From contig PMZS01000183.1 in the NCBI GenBank assembly GCA_003170115.1, positions 1-16,829 of the forward strand: 16,829 bases of DNA, given 5' to 3'. The DNA comes from Spirochaetaceae bacterium. Its GTDB lineage: Bacteria; Spirochaetota; Spirochaetia; SZUA-6; Fen-1364. Position 1 is the first letter of the stretch; each line of letters opens with the position of its first letter. The translations under genes were made by a program, and so were the position numbers. Positions 7,008 through 14,872 of the stretch are shown piece after piece. The notes under the pieces were generated by a model. That model was not told the DNA's origin and ran no database searches. It saw only the letters and a list, made by a program, of their open reading frames with translations.

Positions 7008-8183
7008 ATGGATTCGCCGCAGCCACGGAGTACCCAGGCAGCCAATCGCGAATGCCTCGTGATGGCCAAGCCCGCCGGGCCGCGCTGCAATATGGCCTGC
7101 GCATACTGCTACTACCTCGGGAAGGAGGCCGTTCTTCCAAAAGGCCCGGGCCGCCTTCCAGTGGACATGCTTGAGACATACATCCAGCAAAGGCTGCAGG
7201 CGTCGATCGGACCTGTCGTACACTTCGAATGGCATGGGGGAGAGCCCACGCTGCTGGGCCTGGACTATTTCCGCTCGATAGTCAGGATGCAGCGGGAGCA
7301 CCTGCCGCCGGGGCGGAAGGTCTCCAACGGGCTGCAGACGAACGGTTCCCTCCTGGACGGTGCCTGGTCAAGCTTCCTGGCCAGGGAAGGCTTCAGTGTC
7401 GGCTTGAGCCTGGACGGGCCGGCGCCACTTCACGATGCGTTCAGGAGGAGCACCGATGGCGGGCCCACGCATGCACGAGTCGAGCGGGCGTACACGCTCC
7501 TCAAGGAGAGGGGCGTTTTCGTCAACCTGCTGTGCGTGCTCCATGCCCGGAACGCCACCGAACCAGACCTGGTCTACGATTATTTCACCGGGCTCGGCGC
7601 GACCCACGTTCAATTCCTCCCCCTGGTTGCGGGAATCGCGCGCCGAGACTCCGCGGCGGCGCCGGAGATGGTCGGGGAGTTCCTCTGCCGCGTGTTCGAT
7701 CGCTGGATTCGCGGTGGAACGGGCCGGATGGTGATACAGAACATCGACGAGGCGCTCCGCCCGATCTACGGGCTTCCCCATGCCCTCTGCGTCCACCGCG
7801 AAACCTGCGGCGACGTGGCGGTGCTCGAGCGCGACGGAGGCTTCTACGCCTGCGACCACTTCGTGGATCCGGATCACCTGATAGGGAACCTGCGGGAGCG
7901 GAGCATCGAGCGCCTGGCCGCCGACCCGCGCATGATCGATTTCGGCAACGCAAAACGCGACACGCTGCCCCGCGTCTGCCGGGAGTGCGACCTGCTTTCC
8001 TCGTGCAATGGCGGCTGCCCCAAGGATCGCGCTCCCGCTGCCCCAGGAGAGGCAGGCGGCATCAACAGGCTTTGTCCCGCCTACAGAAGGTTCTTCGGGC
8101 ACGGCAGGCCGGAGCTGACGCGATTGGCAGCGCACATGCGCGCCGGACGCCCTCTCAGGGAGTTCAAGCCGCTTTCATCCTGA
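7008..8183 (+). CDS. Anaerobic sulfatase-maturating-type radical SAM/SPASM enzyme
   Basis: The 391-residue protein has the radical SAM motif CNMACAYCYY (C27, C31, C34) and WHGGEPTLLG (75-84) for SAM binding. Its C-terminal SPASM region has cysteines at 261, 267, 282, 324, 327, 333, 337 and 356, enough for two auxiliary [4Fe-4S] clusters. The arrangement ETCGD...YACDHFV and CRECDLLSSCNGGCPKDR matches anaerobic sulfatase-maturating enzymes (anSME/AtsB), which oxidise a Cys or Ser of a sulfatase to formylglycine. D269 in CGD is a candidate catalytic base. The ATG at 7008 has only a weak ribosome binding site and follows the hydrolase stop by 7 nt, so translation is probably coupled. No sulfatase is encoded in the window. 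The target could be encoded elsewhere, or this could be a relative modifying another peptide. Confidence 0.88.
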   Translation: MDSPQPRSTQAANRECLVMAKPAGPRCNMACAYCYYLGKEAVLPKGPGRLPVDMLETYIQQRLQASIGPVVHFEWHGGEPTLLGLDYFRSIVRMQREHLPPGRKVSNGLQTNGSLLDGAWSSFLAREGFSVGLSLDGPAPLHDAFRRSTDGGPTHARVERAYTLLKERGVFVNLLCVLHARNATEPDLVYDYFTGLGATHVQFLPLVAGIARRDSAAAPEMVGEFLCRVFDRWIRGGTGRMVIQNIDEALRPIYGLPHALCVHRETCGDVAVLERDGGFYACDHFVDPDHLIGNLRERSIERLAADPRMIDFGNAKRDTLPRVCRECDLLSSCNGGCPKDRAPAAPGEAGGINRLCPAYRRFFGHGRPELTRLAAHMRAGRPLREFKPLSS

Positions 8184-8198
8184 ACGGCTGCTGATCGC

Positions 8199-8612
8199 TC
8201 ACTCCCAGCTGATCTTGAAGCCGCCGGCGCTCATCTCGATGTTCGGAGGACGCCTGCGCGTCAAAATGCCCACGGCGGTGAGGCCACCCGTGAGCACGCA
8301 GACGGCTCCGCCGCCCACGAGCAGACCGAGCTTGCTGGTCGGCTCGGGATCCAGAAACGCCAGCACCACCATCATGACACCGGCGGCGCTGACCCCGATG
8401 GCGACGCCCACGGCCACCCAGTCCGACGGGGAAAGGCCGGCCTTGATCCCCATTGAGACGAGGGATTGGCTCTTTGGATCGATTCCAACATCCGCATCAT
8501 CCACGAGGAGGACGGGTTTCCTGTCGCGGTAGGCCTGTGCGAGGAGCGGGAACCAACCCGGCTGGCTGGTGCGGACCGTCGTGTCCGTTTCCTCAAACTT
8601 CATGCCTGGCAT
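8199..8612 (-). CDS. Small two-helix membrane protein, function unknown
   Basis: This 137-residue protein has no family I recognise. A soluble N-terminal part (about 1-63) contains an acidic LLVDDADVGIDP segment. It is followed by two hydrophobic helices at about 65-87 and 95-117, separated by a short polar loop (DPEPTSK). A short tail (RRRPPNIEMSAGGFKISWE) ends the protein. The Arg cluster after helix 2 suggests that both termini lie on the cytoplasmic side. The ATG at 8612 has GAGG 4 nt upstream. The ATG at 8603 is an alternative. It is convergent with the radical SAM gene (15 nt between the stops) and lies downstream of the ilv/leu operon on the same strand, separated from it by a strong inverted repeat. 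Confidence 0.65.
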   Translation of the reverse strand: MPGMKFEETDTTVRTSQPGWFPLLAQAYRDRKPVLLVDDADVGIDPKSQSLVSMGIKAGLSPSDWVAVGVAIGVSAAGVMMVVLAFLDPEPTSKLGLLVGGGAVCVLTGGLTAVGILTRRRPPNIEMSAGGFKISWE

Positions 8613-8691
8613 TGTGCCTCAAATGGGGCGATGAGTGTAGGGTTCGCCATGCCTCACGCCGTCCTTTCAAGTAAAGCAACCGACCGCGGGC

Positions 8692-8705
8692 GCGCAATTT
8701 TGCGC
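8692..8705. repeat. GCGCAA-TT-TTGCGC palindrome
   Basis: Perfect 6-bp arms flank a 2-nt centre. It lies 80-93 nt upstream of the small membrane protein start and 12 nt from the larger inverted repeat, whose loop contains another TTGCGC (8750-8755). It could be a regulator site, but no binding protein can be named. Confidence 0.4.
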
Positions 8706-8716
8706 ACGCATCCGCC

Positions 8717-8777
8717 AACATTGTGCAAACCGCAAAAACCGCAAAAAAGTTGCGCTTTTTGCGGTTTGTACAATGTT
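8717..8777 (-). repeat. 22-bp inverted repeat, likely ilv/leu operon terminator
   Basis: The arms at 8717-8738 and 8756-8777 are complementary at 21 of 22 positions, around a 17-nt loop. The structure begins 47 nt after the ilvD stop. In the ilvD direction a second fold is possible. CCGCAAAAA at 8739-8747 can pair with 8756-8764 (9 bp, 8-nt loop), leaving TTTTT immediately 3' (transcript order 8738 to 8734), which looks like an intrinsic terminator. CCGCAAAAA is present twice in tandem (8730-8747), which is what allows the two registers. A terminator role is inferred. A mobile-element end is the alternative. Confidence 0.55.
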
Positions 8778-8824
8778 CCGCATCAGGGCCGGGCAAACTC
8801 GAGCTTGCAGGACTCCCTGGCGCG

Positions 8825-10498
8825 TTATCCCGTCACCGCGCCCTTGCTCGCGGAGGAGACCAGGCGTGCGTACTTCGCAAGTGCGCCCGTGGAGTACGCG
8901 ATGCCGCGCGGCTGCCAGGCAGCACGGCGCCGGGCGATCTCCGCGGGCGAAAGATCGACGTTGATGGTCTTGCGGTGCGCATCGACGGTCACCATGTCGC
9001 CGTCCTTCACCAGCGCGATCATTCCTCCGTCCCGGGCCTCGGGGGAGACGTGCCCGACGAGCATCCCCCGGCTCCCGCCCGAGAAACGGCCGTCGGTGAC
9101 GAGAGCGACTTCCTTGAGGAGACCGGCGCCCGCCAGGGCTGAGGTTGGAGCAAGCATCTCGCGCATTCCCGGCCCGCCGCGCGGGCCTTCGTTGCGGATG
9201 ACCACCGTGTCGCCCTTGTGGATTGCCTTGTCCAGGATGGCCTTCAGGGCTTCTTCTTCGCTCTCGAATACCCTCGCGGGTCCGCGATGGAGGAACTCGC
9301 CGATGCCCACCGTCTTCAGAACGGCGCCTTCCTCGGCAAGGTTGCCTTTGAGAATGCTGATGGGCCCTTTCGGGCTCACCGGCTTCTCAAGCGGGCGAAT
9401 CACGTCCTGACCCGAAAGGTCCGCGCTTACCCCTTCAAGATTCTCCGCCACCGTCCTGCCCGTGACCGTGAGGCAGTCCCCGTGCAGGAGGCCGGCGTCC
9501 AGCAGCACTCTCATCACCTTCTGCACGCCGCCCACTTTGTACAGGTCAGTCATGGCGTACCTGCCCGCGGGTTTCATGTCGCAGAGTGTCGGGGTTGTGT
9601 CGTAGAACGGGTTGAACTCGAAAACGTCCAGGCCGACCCCCGCCTCAACGGCGAGGGCGAGAAGGTGCAGGACGACGTTCGTCGAGCCGCCCACGGCAAG
9701 GGAGACCCGAATGGCGTTCTCGAAGGCCTTGCGAGTCATGATCTGCCGGGGAGTGATGCCCCGCCGGAGGAGGCTCATGACCGCTTCCCCTGCCCGGAGC
9801 AGCTCGCCGTGCTTCTCGCTGTTCACCGCGGGGATGCACGCATTGCCAGGGAGACTGATGCCAATGGCCTCCATTGCCGCGGCCATCGTGTTTGCCGTGT
9901 ACATGCCGCCGCAGGCGCCGGGGCCGGGGCACGCGGTGCACTCGATCCCGTGCCTCTCCTCCTCCGTGATCTCGCCCGTGCTGAACTTGCCCACCGCTTC
10001 GAATGCGCTCACGATATCCACCGGCTTCCCCTTGTGGATGCCGGGGGCGATTGATCCGCCATAGACGAACACGCTGGGAAGGTCCAGCCGCGCCATGGCC
10101 ATCACGGTGCCGGGAATCGTCTTGTCGCAGCCGCCGAGGCCCAGGATGGCGTCCATCTGGTGTCCTCGCACGACCAGCTCGATGGCATCGGCGATGACCT
10201 CGCGGCTCACCAGGGAGCATTTCATGCCCTCGTGGCCCATCGCCTCGCCGTCGGTGACCACGAAGGTGTTGAACTTCAACGGCACGCCGCCCGCGCCCTT
10301 GATGCCGGTCTTTGCCACGGCCGCCAGGTCATCCAGGTGCACGTTGCAGGGCGATACCTCGCTGCCGGCGCTCGCCACCGCCACGATGGGCTTGTCGAAA
10401 TCCTCGTCGGTGAATCCCACGGCACGCAGCATCGCCCTGTTGGGCATCCGGCTGATCCCGCCGGTCATGATGCGGCTTCGCGCGTTCAGCGCGGTCAT
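8825..10498 (-). CDS. ilvD: Dihydroxy-acid dehydratase
   Basis: This enzyme dehydrates 2,3-dihydroxy-isovalerate and 2,3-dihydroxy-3-methylvalerate to the 2-oxoacid precursors of valine, leucine and isoleucine. The 557-residue length is usual for the shorter bacterial and plant form. Iron-sulfur cysteines are visible at C51 (SEVSPCNVH), C124 (GLGGCDKTIPG) and C196 (ACPGPGACGGMYTANTM). D125 and K126 beside C124 fit the metal-binding and carbamylated-lysine positions. DGRFSGGSRG near the C-terminus is the other family signature. The shorter length hints at a [2Fe-2S] rather than [4Fe-4S] cluster, though sequence alone does not settle this. The ATG at 10498 overlaps the leuD stop (ATGA) and has no Shine-Dalgarno, so it probably depends on translational coupling. 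It is the last gene of the operon. Confidence 0.97.
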   Translation of the reverse strand: MTALNARSRIMTGGISRMPNRAMLRAVGFTDEDFDKPIVAVASAGSEVSPCNVHLDDLAAVAKTGIKGAGGVPLKFNTFVVTDGEAMGHEGMKCSLVSREVIADAIELVVRGHQMDAILGLGGCDKTIPGTVMAMARLDLPSVFVYGGSIAPGIHKGKPVDIVSAFEAVGKFSTGEITEEERHGIECTACPGPGACGGMYTANTMAAAMEAIGISLPGNACIPAVNSEKHGELLRAGEAVMSLLRRGITPRQIMTRKAFENAIRVSLAVGGSTNVVLHLLALAVEAGVGLDVFEFNPFYDTTPTLCDMKPAGRYAMTDLYKVGGVQKVMRVLLDAGLLHGDCLTVTGRTVAENLEGVSADLSGQDVIRPLEKPVSPKGPISILKGNLAEEGAVLKTVGIGEFLHRGPARVFESEEEALKAILDKAIHKGDTVVIRNEGPRGGPGMREMLAPTSALAGAGLLKEVALVTDGRFSGGSRGMLVGHVSPEARDGGMIALVKDGDMVTVDAHRKTINVDLSPAEIARRRAAWQPRGIAYSTGALAKYARLVSSASKGAVTG

Positions 10499-11112
10499 GA
10501 GTGGAACCCGTTCACGTAGGGAATCCGTGCCGCGGCTGCCCTGATCCCTTTTTCATTCGCCAGGAGAACGGACGTCGTATCCCACTCCCCTGTGAGGAGA
10601 CTCCTGCGGTCCGAATCCGGCATGGTGAAGGAGAAGCGCCGTCCGGATACGGTGATTGAAGCAGCGTCGAGGTCCATGGAGACCACGATGTGCGGATCCG
10701 CTTCCACCATCCCCGAAATGGCCTGCGCGTCCTCGTGGGAGACGCGGGCCGCCGGCAGGCCAAGCGCCGTGCAGTTGCCCGAGAATATCTCCGCGAAGGA
10801 TTCCCCGATGAACGCGCGGATGCCCATTCGCATCAGGGACTGCGGCGCATGCTCTCGCGAGGAGCCGCAGCCGAAGTTCCTGCCGACGATGAGGATCGCC
10901 CCGCCATGAAACCGTGCGTCGTTCAGGGGGTGAGGTTTCTGTTTCCCCGATTCGTCGAATCTCAGGTCAAAGAACGCGTACTTTCCAAGGGCCTCGAAGG
11001 TAATCTCCCGGAGATAGCGCGCGGGAATGATCTGGTCGGTGTCGATGTCATCTCCGGGCAGCGGGATCCCCCTGCCCTCCACTTTCACGCGCATGCTTTC
11101 AGTTGTGGCCAT
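10495..11112 (-). CDS. leuD: 3-isopropylmalate dehydratase small subunit
   Basis: With LeuC this subunit isomerises 2-isopropylmalate to 3-isopropylmalate in leucine synthesis. The 205-residue length fits the bacterial swivel-domain subunit. DDIDTDQIIPARYL (21-34) and GRNFGCGSSREHAPQ (77-91) are the diagnostic motifs. The latter contains the substrate-contacting SSRE. The ATG at 11112 shares one base with the leuC stop (TGATG on the minus strand), and AGGGG lies 4 nt upstream. The frame is open further upstream, but that part is antisense to the conserved end of leuC and should be ignored. The stop overlaps the ilvD start by 4 nt. Confidence 0.96.
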   Translation of the reverse strand: MATTESMRVKVEGRGIPLPGDDIDTDQIIPARYLREITFEALGKYAFFDLRFDESGKQKPHPLNDARFHGGAILIVGRNFGCGSSREHAPQSLMRMGIRAFIGESFAEIFSGNCTALGLPAARVSHEDAQAISGMVEADPHIVVSMDLDAASITVSGRRFSFTMPDSDRRSLLTGEWDTTSVLLANEKGIRAAAARIPYVNGFHS

Positions 11113-12527
11113 CACGCCCCTGCCTTTATTCCACGCACGTCGACGACTTCTCCCGCCAGCGCGGCCGCCGCCACCATGGCGGGGCTCATGAGAAGCGTCC
11201 GTCCCTTCGGCGATCCCTGCCGGCCGATGAAGTTCCTGTTCGACGAGCTCGCGCATACCTGCCGGTCGGTGAGCTTGTCGGGATTCATCGCCAGGCACAT
11301 CGAGCAGCCCGCCTCCCGCCACTGGAAACCCGCGGCGCGGAAAATATCCGGAAGGCCTTCCGCCTGTGCCTGCCTCGCGACGCTGCGCGAGCCCGGCACG
11401 GCGAGCGCCTTGACCCGGGGGGACACTTTCTTTCCCTTCACAACCCGGGCAGCCTCGCGGAGGTCGCTGATCCGCCCGTTCGTGCAGGAGCCCACGAAGG
11501 CCACGTCAATCGGAAGGCCCTGCAGGGGGCTGTTCTCGAGGAAGCCTGTATGCTCGTAGGCCTTGCGCAGCGCATCCCGGTCTTCCGGACGGACCTCCGA
11601 CATGCGGGGCAGCCGCTCGGTCACACCGACGGCCTGGCCGGGGTTTATGCCCCAGGCGACCATCGGCTCGACGGAGGCGCCGTCCAGCTTGAACACGTCG
11701 TCGTAATGGGCATCGGGATCGGACGCAATACCCTTCCAGAACACGACGGCCTTGTCGAAGTCCGCGCCCTGGGGGGCGAACTTCCTGCCCTTGAGGTAGG
11801 AAAAAGTGGTCGCGTCCGGATTCACATAGCCCGCGCGCGCCCCCGCCTCGATGCTCATGTTGCAGAGCGTGAGCCGGGCCTCCATGGGCAGGGATTCGAT
11901 CGCCGGGCCGGCGTACTCGTAGGCGAACCCGATCCCGCCGTTCACTCCCAGGTCGGCAATGATGCGGATGATGAGGTCTTTCGAAGAGATGCCCGGCGCG
12001 AGGCTGCCGGACACGTCGATCCTCCTGACCTTCGGCCGTGTCAGGGAGAGAGTCTGCGTGGCAAGGATGTCGCGGATCTGCGACGTGCCCACGCCGAAGG
12101 CGAGGCTGCCCAGTGCCCCGTGAGTGGCGGTGTGCGAGTCACCGCAGGCTATTGTCATTCCCGGCTGGGTCAGGCCCAGCTCGGGGCCGATGATGTGCAC
12201 GATCCCCTGCTCTTCACTGCCCAGGCCGAAAAAGCGTATCCCGTGCTCGCGCGTATTGCCCTCGATGGCCTGCATCATCGCCTCGGCCTGCTCGTCGGCG
12301 AAGGGACGGCGCTGATCGTCAGTGGGGACAATGTGGTCCACGGTCGCGAAGGTCCTGCCTGGGAACATCACTTTCAGCCCCCGATCCTTCAGCGCCTGGA
12401 AGGCCTGGGGAGAAGTGACCTCGTGGATGAGGTGCAGCCCGATGAACAGCTGATCCTGGCCCGAGGGGAGAGCGCCGACTTTGTGCAGGTCCCACACCTT
12501 GTCCAGAAGAGAGCGTCCTGTGCTCAA
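11112..12527 (-). CDS. leuC: 3-isopropylmalate dehydratase large subunit
   Basis: This is the catalytic iron-sulfur subunit of isopropylmalate isomerase, an aconitase-family enzyme. At 471 residues it matches the bacterial LeuC length. The three [4Fe-4S] ligands are C348 (GSCTNGRISDL), C408 and C411 (GCSMCLAMN). ACGDSHTATHGALG is the conserved N-terminal active-site segment, and SSNRNFIGRQG lies near the C-terminus. The start is TTG at 12527, supported by a strong AGGAGG 4 nt upstream and a 4-nt overlap (TTGA) with the ilvN stop. The TTG may lower LeuC output relative to the AHAS genes. No leuA or leuB is present in the window, so the rest of the leucine branch is encoded elsewhere. Confidence 0.97.
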   Translation of the reverse strand: MSTGRSLLDKVWDLHKVGALPSGQDQLFIGLHLIHEVTSPQAFQALKDRGLKVMFPGRTFATVDHIVPTDDQRRPFADEQAEAMMQAIEGNTREHGIRFFGLGSEEQGIVHIIGPELGLTQPGMTIACGDSHTATHGALGSLAFGVGTSQIRDILATQTLSLTRPKVRRIDVSGSLAPGISSKDLIIRIIADLGVNGGIGFAYEYAGPAIESLPMEARLTLCNMSIEAGARAGYVNPDATTFSYLKGRKFAPQGADFDKAVVFWKGIASDPDAHYDDVFKLDGASVEPMVAWGINPGQAVGVTERLPRMSEVRPEDRDALRKAYEHTGFLENSPLQGLPIDVAFVGSCTNGRISDLREAARVVKGKKVSPRVKALAVPGSRSVARQAQAEGLPDIFRAAGFQWREAGCSMCLAMNPDKLTDRQVCASSSNRNFIGRQGSPKGRTLLMSPAMVAAAALAGEVVDVRGIKAGA

Positions 12528-13027
12528 GTAACCTCCTCACCGCGCGCCACGATGACCTTGCCCGTCCTCACCATCTCGATGACCCCGTATCGCCCGAGCA
12601 TCTTGTGCAGCGCATCGACTTTTTCAGAGTCCCCCGTGACCTGCACCGTGAGCGCCCCCTCGGAGAGGTCCACGACCTGGCCCTTGAAGGTGTGCACGAC
12701 GTCCAGCACCTCGGCCCTCTTCTCCGGGGTGCAGCGGACCTTCACCATTGCGAGCTCCCGCTGTATCACGTCCTTGCCGGTATTGTCGATGGCGTGCACG
12801 ACGTCGACCAGCTTGTTGAGCTGCCGGAGGATATGTCCGATCGTCTTCTCATCCCCCGTGGCGACGATGTTCATGTGAGAGAATGCCGGATCGTAGGCCT
12901 CCGAGACCACGAGGCTGTCGATGTTGAAACCACGGCGCGCAAAGACCAGGGCCACCCTGTTGAGAACCCCGAACTTGTTCGCCACGTAGAGGCTCACCAG
13001 GTGACGTTTGGCTCCGCCTTCGCTCAT
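12524..13027 (-). CDS. ilvN: Acetolactate synthase small (regulatory) subunit
   Basis: This 167-residue regulatory subunit of acetohydroxyacid synthase stimulates IlvB and confers feedback inhibition, usually by valine. Residues about 8-82 form an ACT domain with the typical NKFGVLNRVALVFARRGFNI pattern, and N17 and G20 sit at the effector-site positions. The C-terminal half (about 85-167) matches the AHAS small-subunit domain, as in IlvH-type proteins of about 160 residues. The ATG at 13027 overlaps the ilvB stop (ATGA), and AAGGA lies about 6 nt upstream. Longer open frames upstream are antisense to the real ilvB end. Regulation by valine is family knowledge and is not visible here. Confidence 0.96.
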   Translation of the reverse strand: MSEGGAKRHLVSLYVANKFGVLNRVALVFARRGFNIDSLVVSEAYDPAFSHMNIVATGDEKTIGHILRQLNKLVDVVHAIDNTGKDVIQRELAMVKVRCTPEKRAEVLDVVHTFKGQVVDLSEGALTVQVTGDSEKVDALHKMLGRYGVIEMVRTGKVIVARGEEVT

Positions 13028-14748
13028 GCCTGGTCCTTCCGCACGCGGCCATTCCTCGGGGGGCCCAGGATCATGTCCCTGATGGAAGCCCCGGCCGGGA
13101 TCATGGGGAAGACGTTGTCCTCCTTGGCCACCTCCGCGTCGATGAGCACGGGGCCGTTGTTCCAGGCCAGCGCCTTCTCCAGCACGGGACGCACGTCGCC
13201 GATCCGGCGCATGCGGAAGGCCTTGCACCCATAGCTCTCCGCGAGCTTCACGAAATCGGGGTTCCCCACAAGGTCCACGCCGGAGAGGCGGTTCTCGTAG
13301 AAGAGGTTCTGCCACTGCCGAACCATGCCGAGGTAACGATTGTTGATGATGAGAATTTTCAGAGGGAGCTTGAGGTTTGCCGCGGTGGCCAGCTCGGACA
13401 TGGTCATCTGGAAACCCCCGTCACCCACAATGGCGCAGACCAGGGATTCCGGCCGGGCCAGTTGCGCGCCGATGGCGGCCGGAAAGCCGAATCCCATCGT
13501 GCCCGCGCCGCCCGAGGAAATCCAGTGGAAGCGTTCGTCCGTGCGGTAGAACTGCGCGGCCCACATCTGGTGCTGTCCCACGTCGGTGGTGACAATTGCC
13601 TTGCCCCCGGTCTGGTGGTAGAGCTCGTCGATCACGTACTGGGCCTCGAAGGTGCCCCGCTTGTGGTAGTGCAGGGGGTGGGCCTTCTTCCACTCCTCCA
13701 CCTGCGTGAGCCACGCCGTCGTGTCACCGGCCACCAGCTGGGTGTTCAACGCCGCGAGCACGGTGCGGGCATCCCCCACGATGGCGCAGTCCATCGTGAA
13801 CAGCTTGTTGATTTCCGCGGGGTCGATGTCGATATGAATCTTCACCGCGTCAGGGCAGAACGTGTCCGGCGTGCCCGTGATTCGATCGTCCCAGCGGGAG
13901 CCGATGGACATGATAAGGTCGCAGTCCGTCACCGCCTTGTTCGCGTAGGCGGTCCCGTGCATTCCCAGCATCCCGAGGGAAAGCGGATGGGTTTCCGGGA
14001 AGGCTCCCTTGCCCAGGAGCGTGTTGGTTACCGGGATGTGCATGGTCTCCGCCAGGGTGCGAAGCTCCGCGCCGGCGCCGGAGATCACCGCCCCGTGGCC
14101 CACGAGGAGCACGGGCCGACGGGCCTCGCGGAGCAGCCGCGCAGCGCACGAGACCTGGGCGGGATCTCCCTCCGCCGGAACCCGGTAGCCGGGGAGCTGG
14201 AAGTCGTCGTCCTCCCGGGCCCAGATCATGGCGTTGGAACAGTCCTTGGGGATGTCGATGAGAACAGGGCCCGGCCGGCCCGACCGCGCGATGTAGAAGG
14301 CCTCGCGCACGACGCGCGGTATGTCAGCCGCGTTCTTCACCAGGTATGAATGCTTCACGATGGGCAGTGAAATGCCCGAAACATCCGCTTCCTGGAATGC
14401 GTCCAGCCCGAGGCTGGCGACGTTGGACTGACCGGTGATGACGATCATCGGCACAGAATCCATTGATGCCGTGAGGATTCCCGTGATCGTGTTCGTGGCT
14501 CCGGGACCCGATGTGACCAGGACGACTGCCGGCTCCCCGGTGGCACGCGCGTACCCGTCGGCCATGTGAGTCGCACCCTGCTCGTGCCGCGTGAGCACGA
14601 GCTTGATCGTCGAGTCGACCAGGGCATCGAACAGGGGAATGGCCGCACCGCCCGGCAGGCCGAAGACGTATTTCACACCCTGTTGTTCAAGCATGTGCAC
14701 CACGCCCTGGGCGCCGGTGCATCGTCGTCCTCGAGTTCTCTCTTCCAT
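13024..14748 (-). CDS. ilvB: Acetolactate synthase large (catalytic) subunit
   Basis: This ThDP-dependent enzyme condenses pyruvate with pyruvate or 2-oxobutyrate, the first common step to branched-chain amino acids. The 574-residue length fits. The catalytic Glu is E56 in TRHEQGATHMADGYAR. TSGPGATNTITG is the conserved segment of the Pyr domain. The ThDP/Mg2+ motif runs from GDGGFQMTMSEL (442 on) to IINN (to about 470). The start codon ATG at 14748 has no clear Shine-Dalgarno, and the next downstream Met would cut into the first helix. It heads a five-gene operon whose members overlap by 1-4 nt. It is divergent from lysS across 124 nt. I saw no leader peptide rich in Ile, Leu or Val codons. 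ilvC, the next step in the pathway, is absent from the window. Confidence 0.97.
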   Translation of the reverse strand: MEERTRGRRCTGAQGVVHMLEQQGVKYVFGLPGGAAIPLFDALVDSTIKLVLTRHEQGATHMADGYARATGEPAVVLVTSGPGATNTITGILTASMDSVPMIVITGQSNVASLGLDAFQEADVSGISLPIVKHSYLVKNAADIPRVVREAFYIARSGRPGPVLIDIPKDCSNAMIWAREDDDFQLPGYRVPAEGDPAQVSCAARLLREARRPVLLVGHGAVISGAGAELRTLAETMHIPVTNTLLGKGAFPETHPLSLGMLGMHGTAYANKAVTDCDLIMSIGSRWDDRITGTPDTFCPDAVKIHIDIDPAEINKLFTMDCAIVGDARTVLAALNTQLVAGDTTAWLTQVEEWKKAHPLHYHKRGTFEAQYVIDELYHQTGGKAIVTTDVGQHQMWAAQFYRTDERFHWISSGGAGTMGFGFPAAIGAQLARPESLVCAIVGDGGFQMTMSELATAANLKLPLKILIINNRYLGMVRQWQNLFYENRLSGVDLVGNPDFVKLAESYGCKAFRMRRIGDVRPVLEKALAWNNGPVLIDAEVAKEDNVFPMIPAGASIRDMILGPPRNGRVRKDQA

Positions 14749-14872
14749 GGCGTCGTCTGGTGTCTAAGGTACTGTTCAAAGCACCTCCGGGCCACCAGAT
14801 TCTGCTCCGGGCGGGGAAACCGGGCGGGGAAACTTGACTGCCGCATGCCAAAGGGATTACACCAACGCAGCT
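14749..14872. promoter_or_regulatory. Divergent ilvB/lysS promoter region
   Basis: This 124-nt gap must hold both promoters. A 13-bp unit, CGGGCGGGGAAAC, is repeated in tandem (14808-14820 and 14821-14833). CTCCGGGC occurs at 14785-14792 and 14805-14812, 20 nt apart. TTGACT at 14834-14839 is a plausible -35 for lysS. Seventeen nt later the -10 position reads TTACAC, a poor match, which would put transcription start almost at the lysS ATG. No T-box, tRNA-like structure or attenuator leader peptide was recognised. Confidence 0.4.

Noticed and set aside
8717..8777. Integron attC recombination site
   Set aside because: The repeat is long and nearly perfect, but the ends do not fit the RYYYAAC and GTTRRRY core sites, and no integrase or cassette array is visible.
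8453..9410. Long plus-strand frame of 314 residues across the intergenic region and the ilvD end
   Set aside because: It is antisense to conserved ilvD and to the small membrane protein, and is a by-product of GC-rich codon bias.
10495..11322. Longer LeuD with an N-terminal extension
   Set aside because: The extra 70 residues are antisense to, or out of frame with, the conserved C-terminus of LeuC. The ATG at 11112 has a ribosome binding site and gives the standard length.
14749..14872. Attenuator leader peptide or T-box upstream of ilvB
   Set aside because: There is no short frame rich in Ile, Leu or Val codons and no T-box sequence or terminator hairpin. The space is also too short for a T-box plus a promoter.
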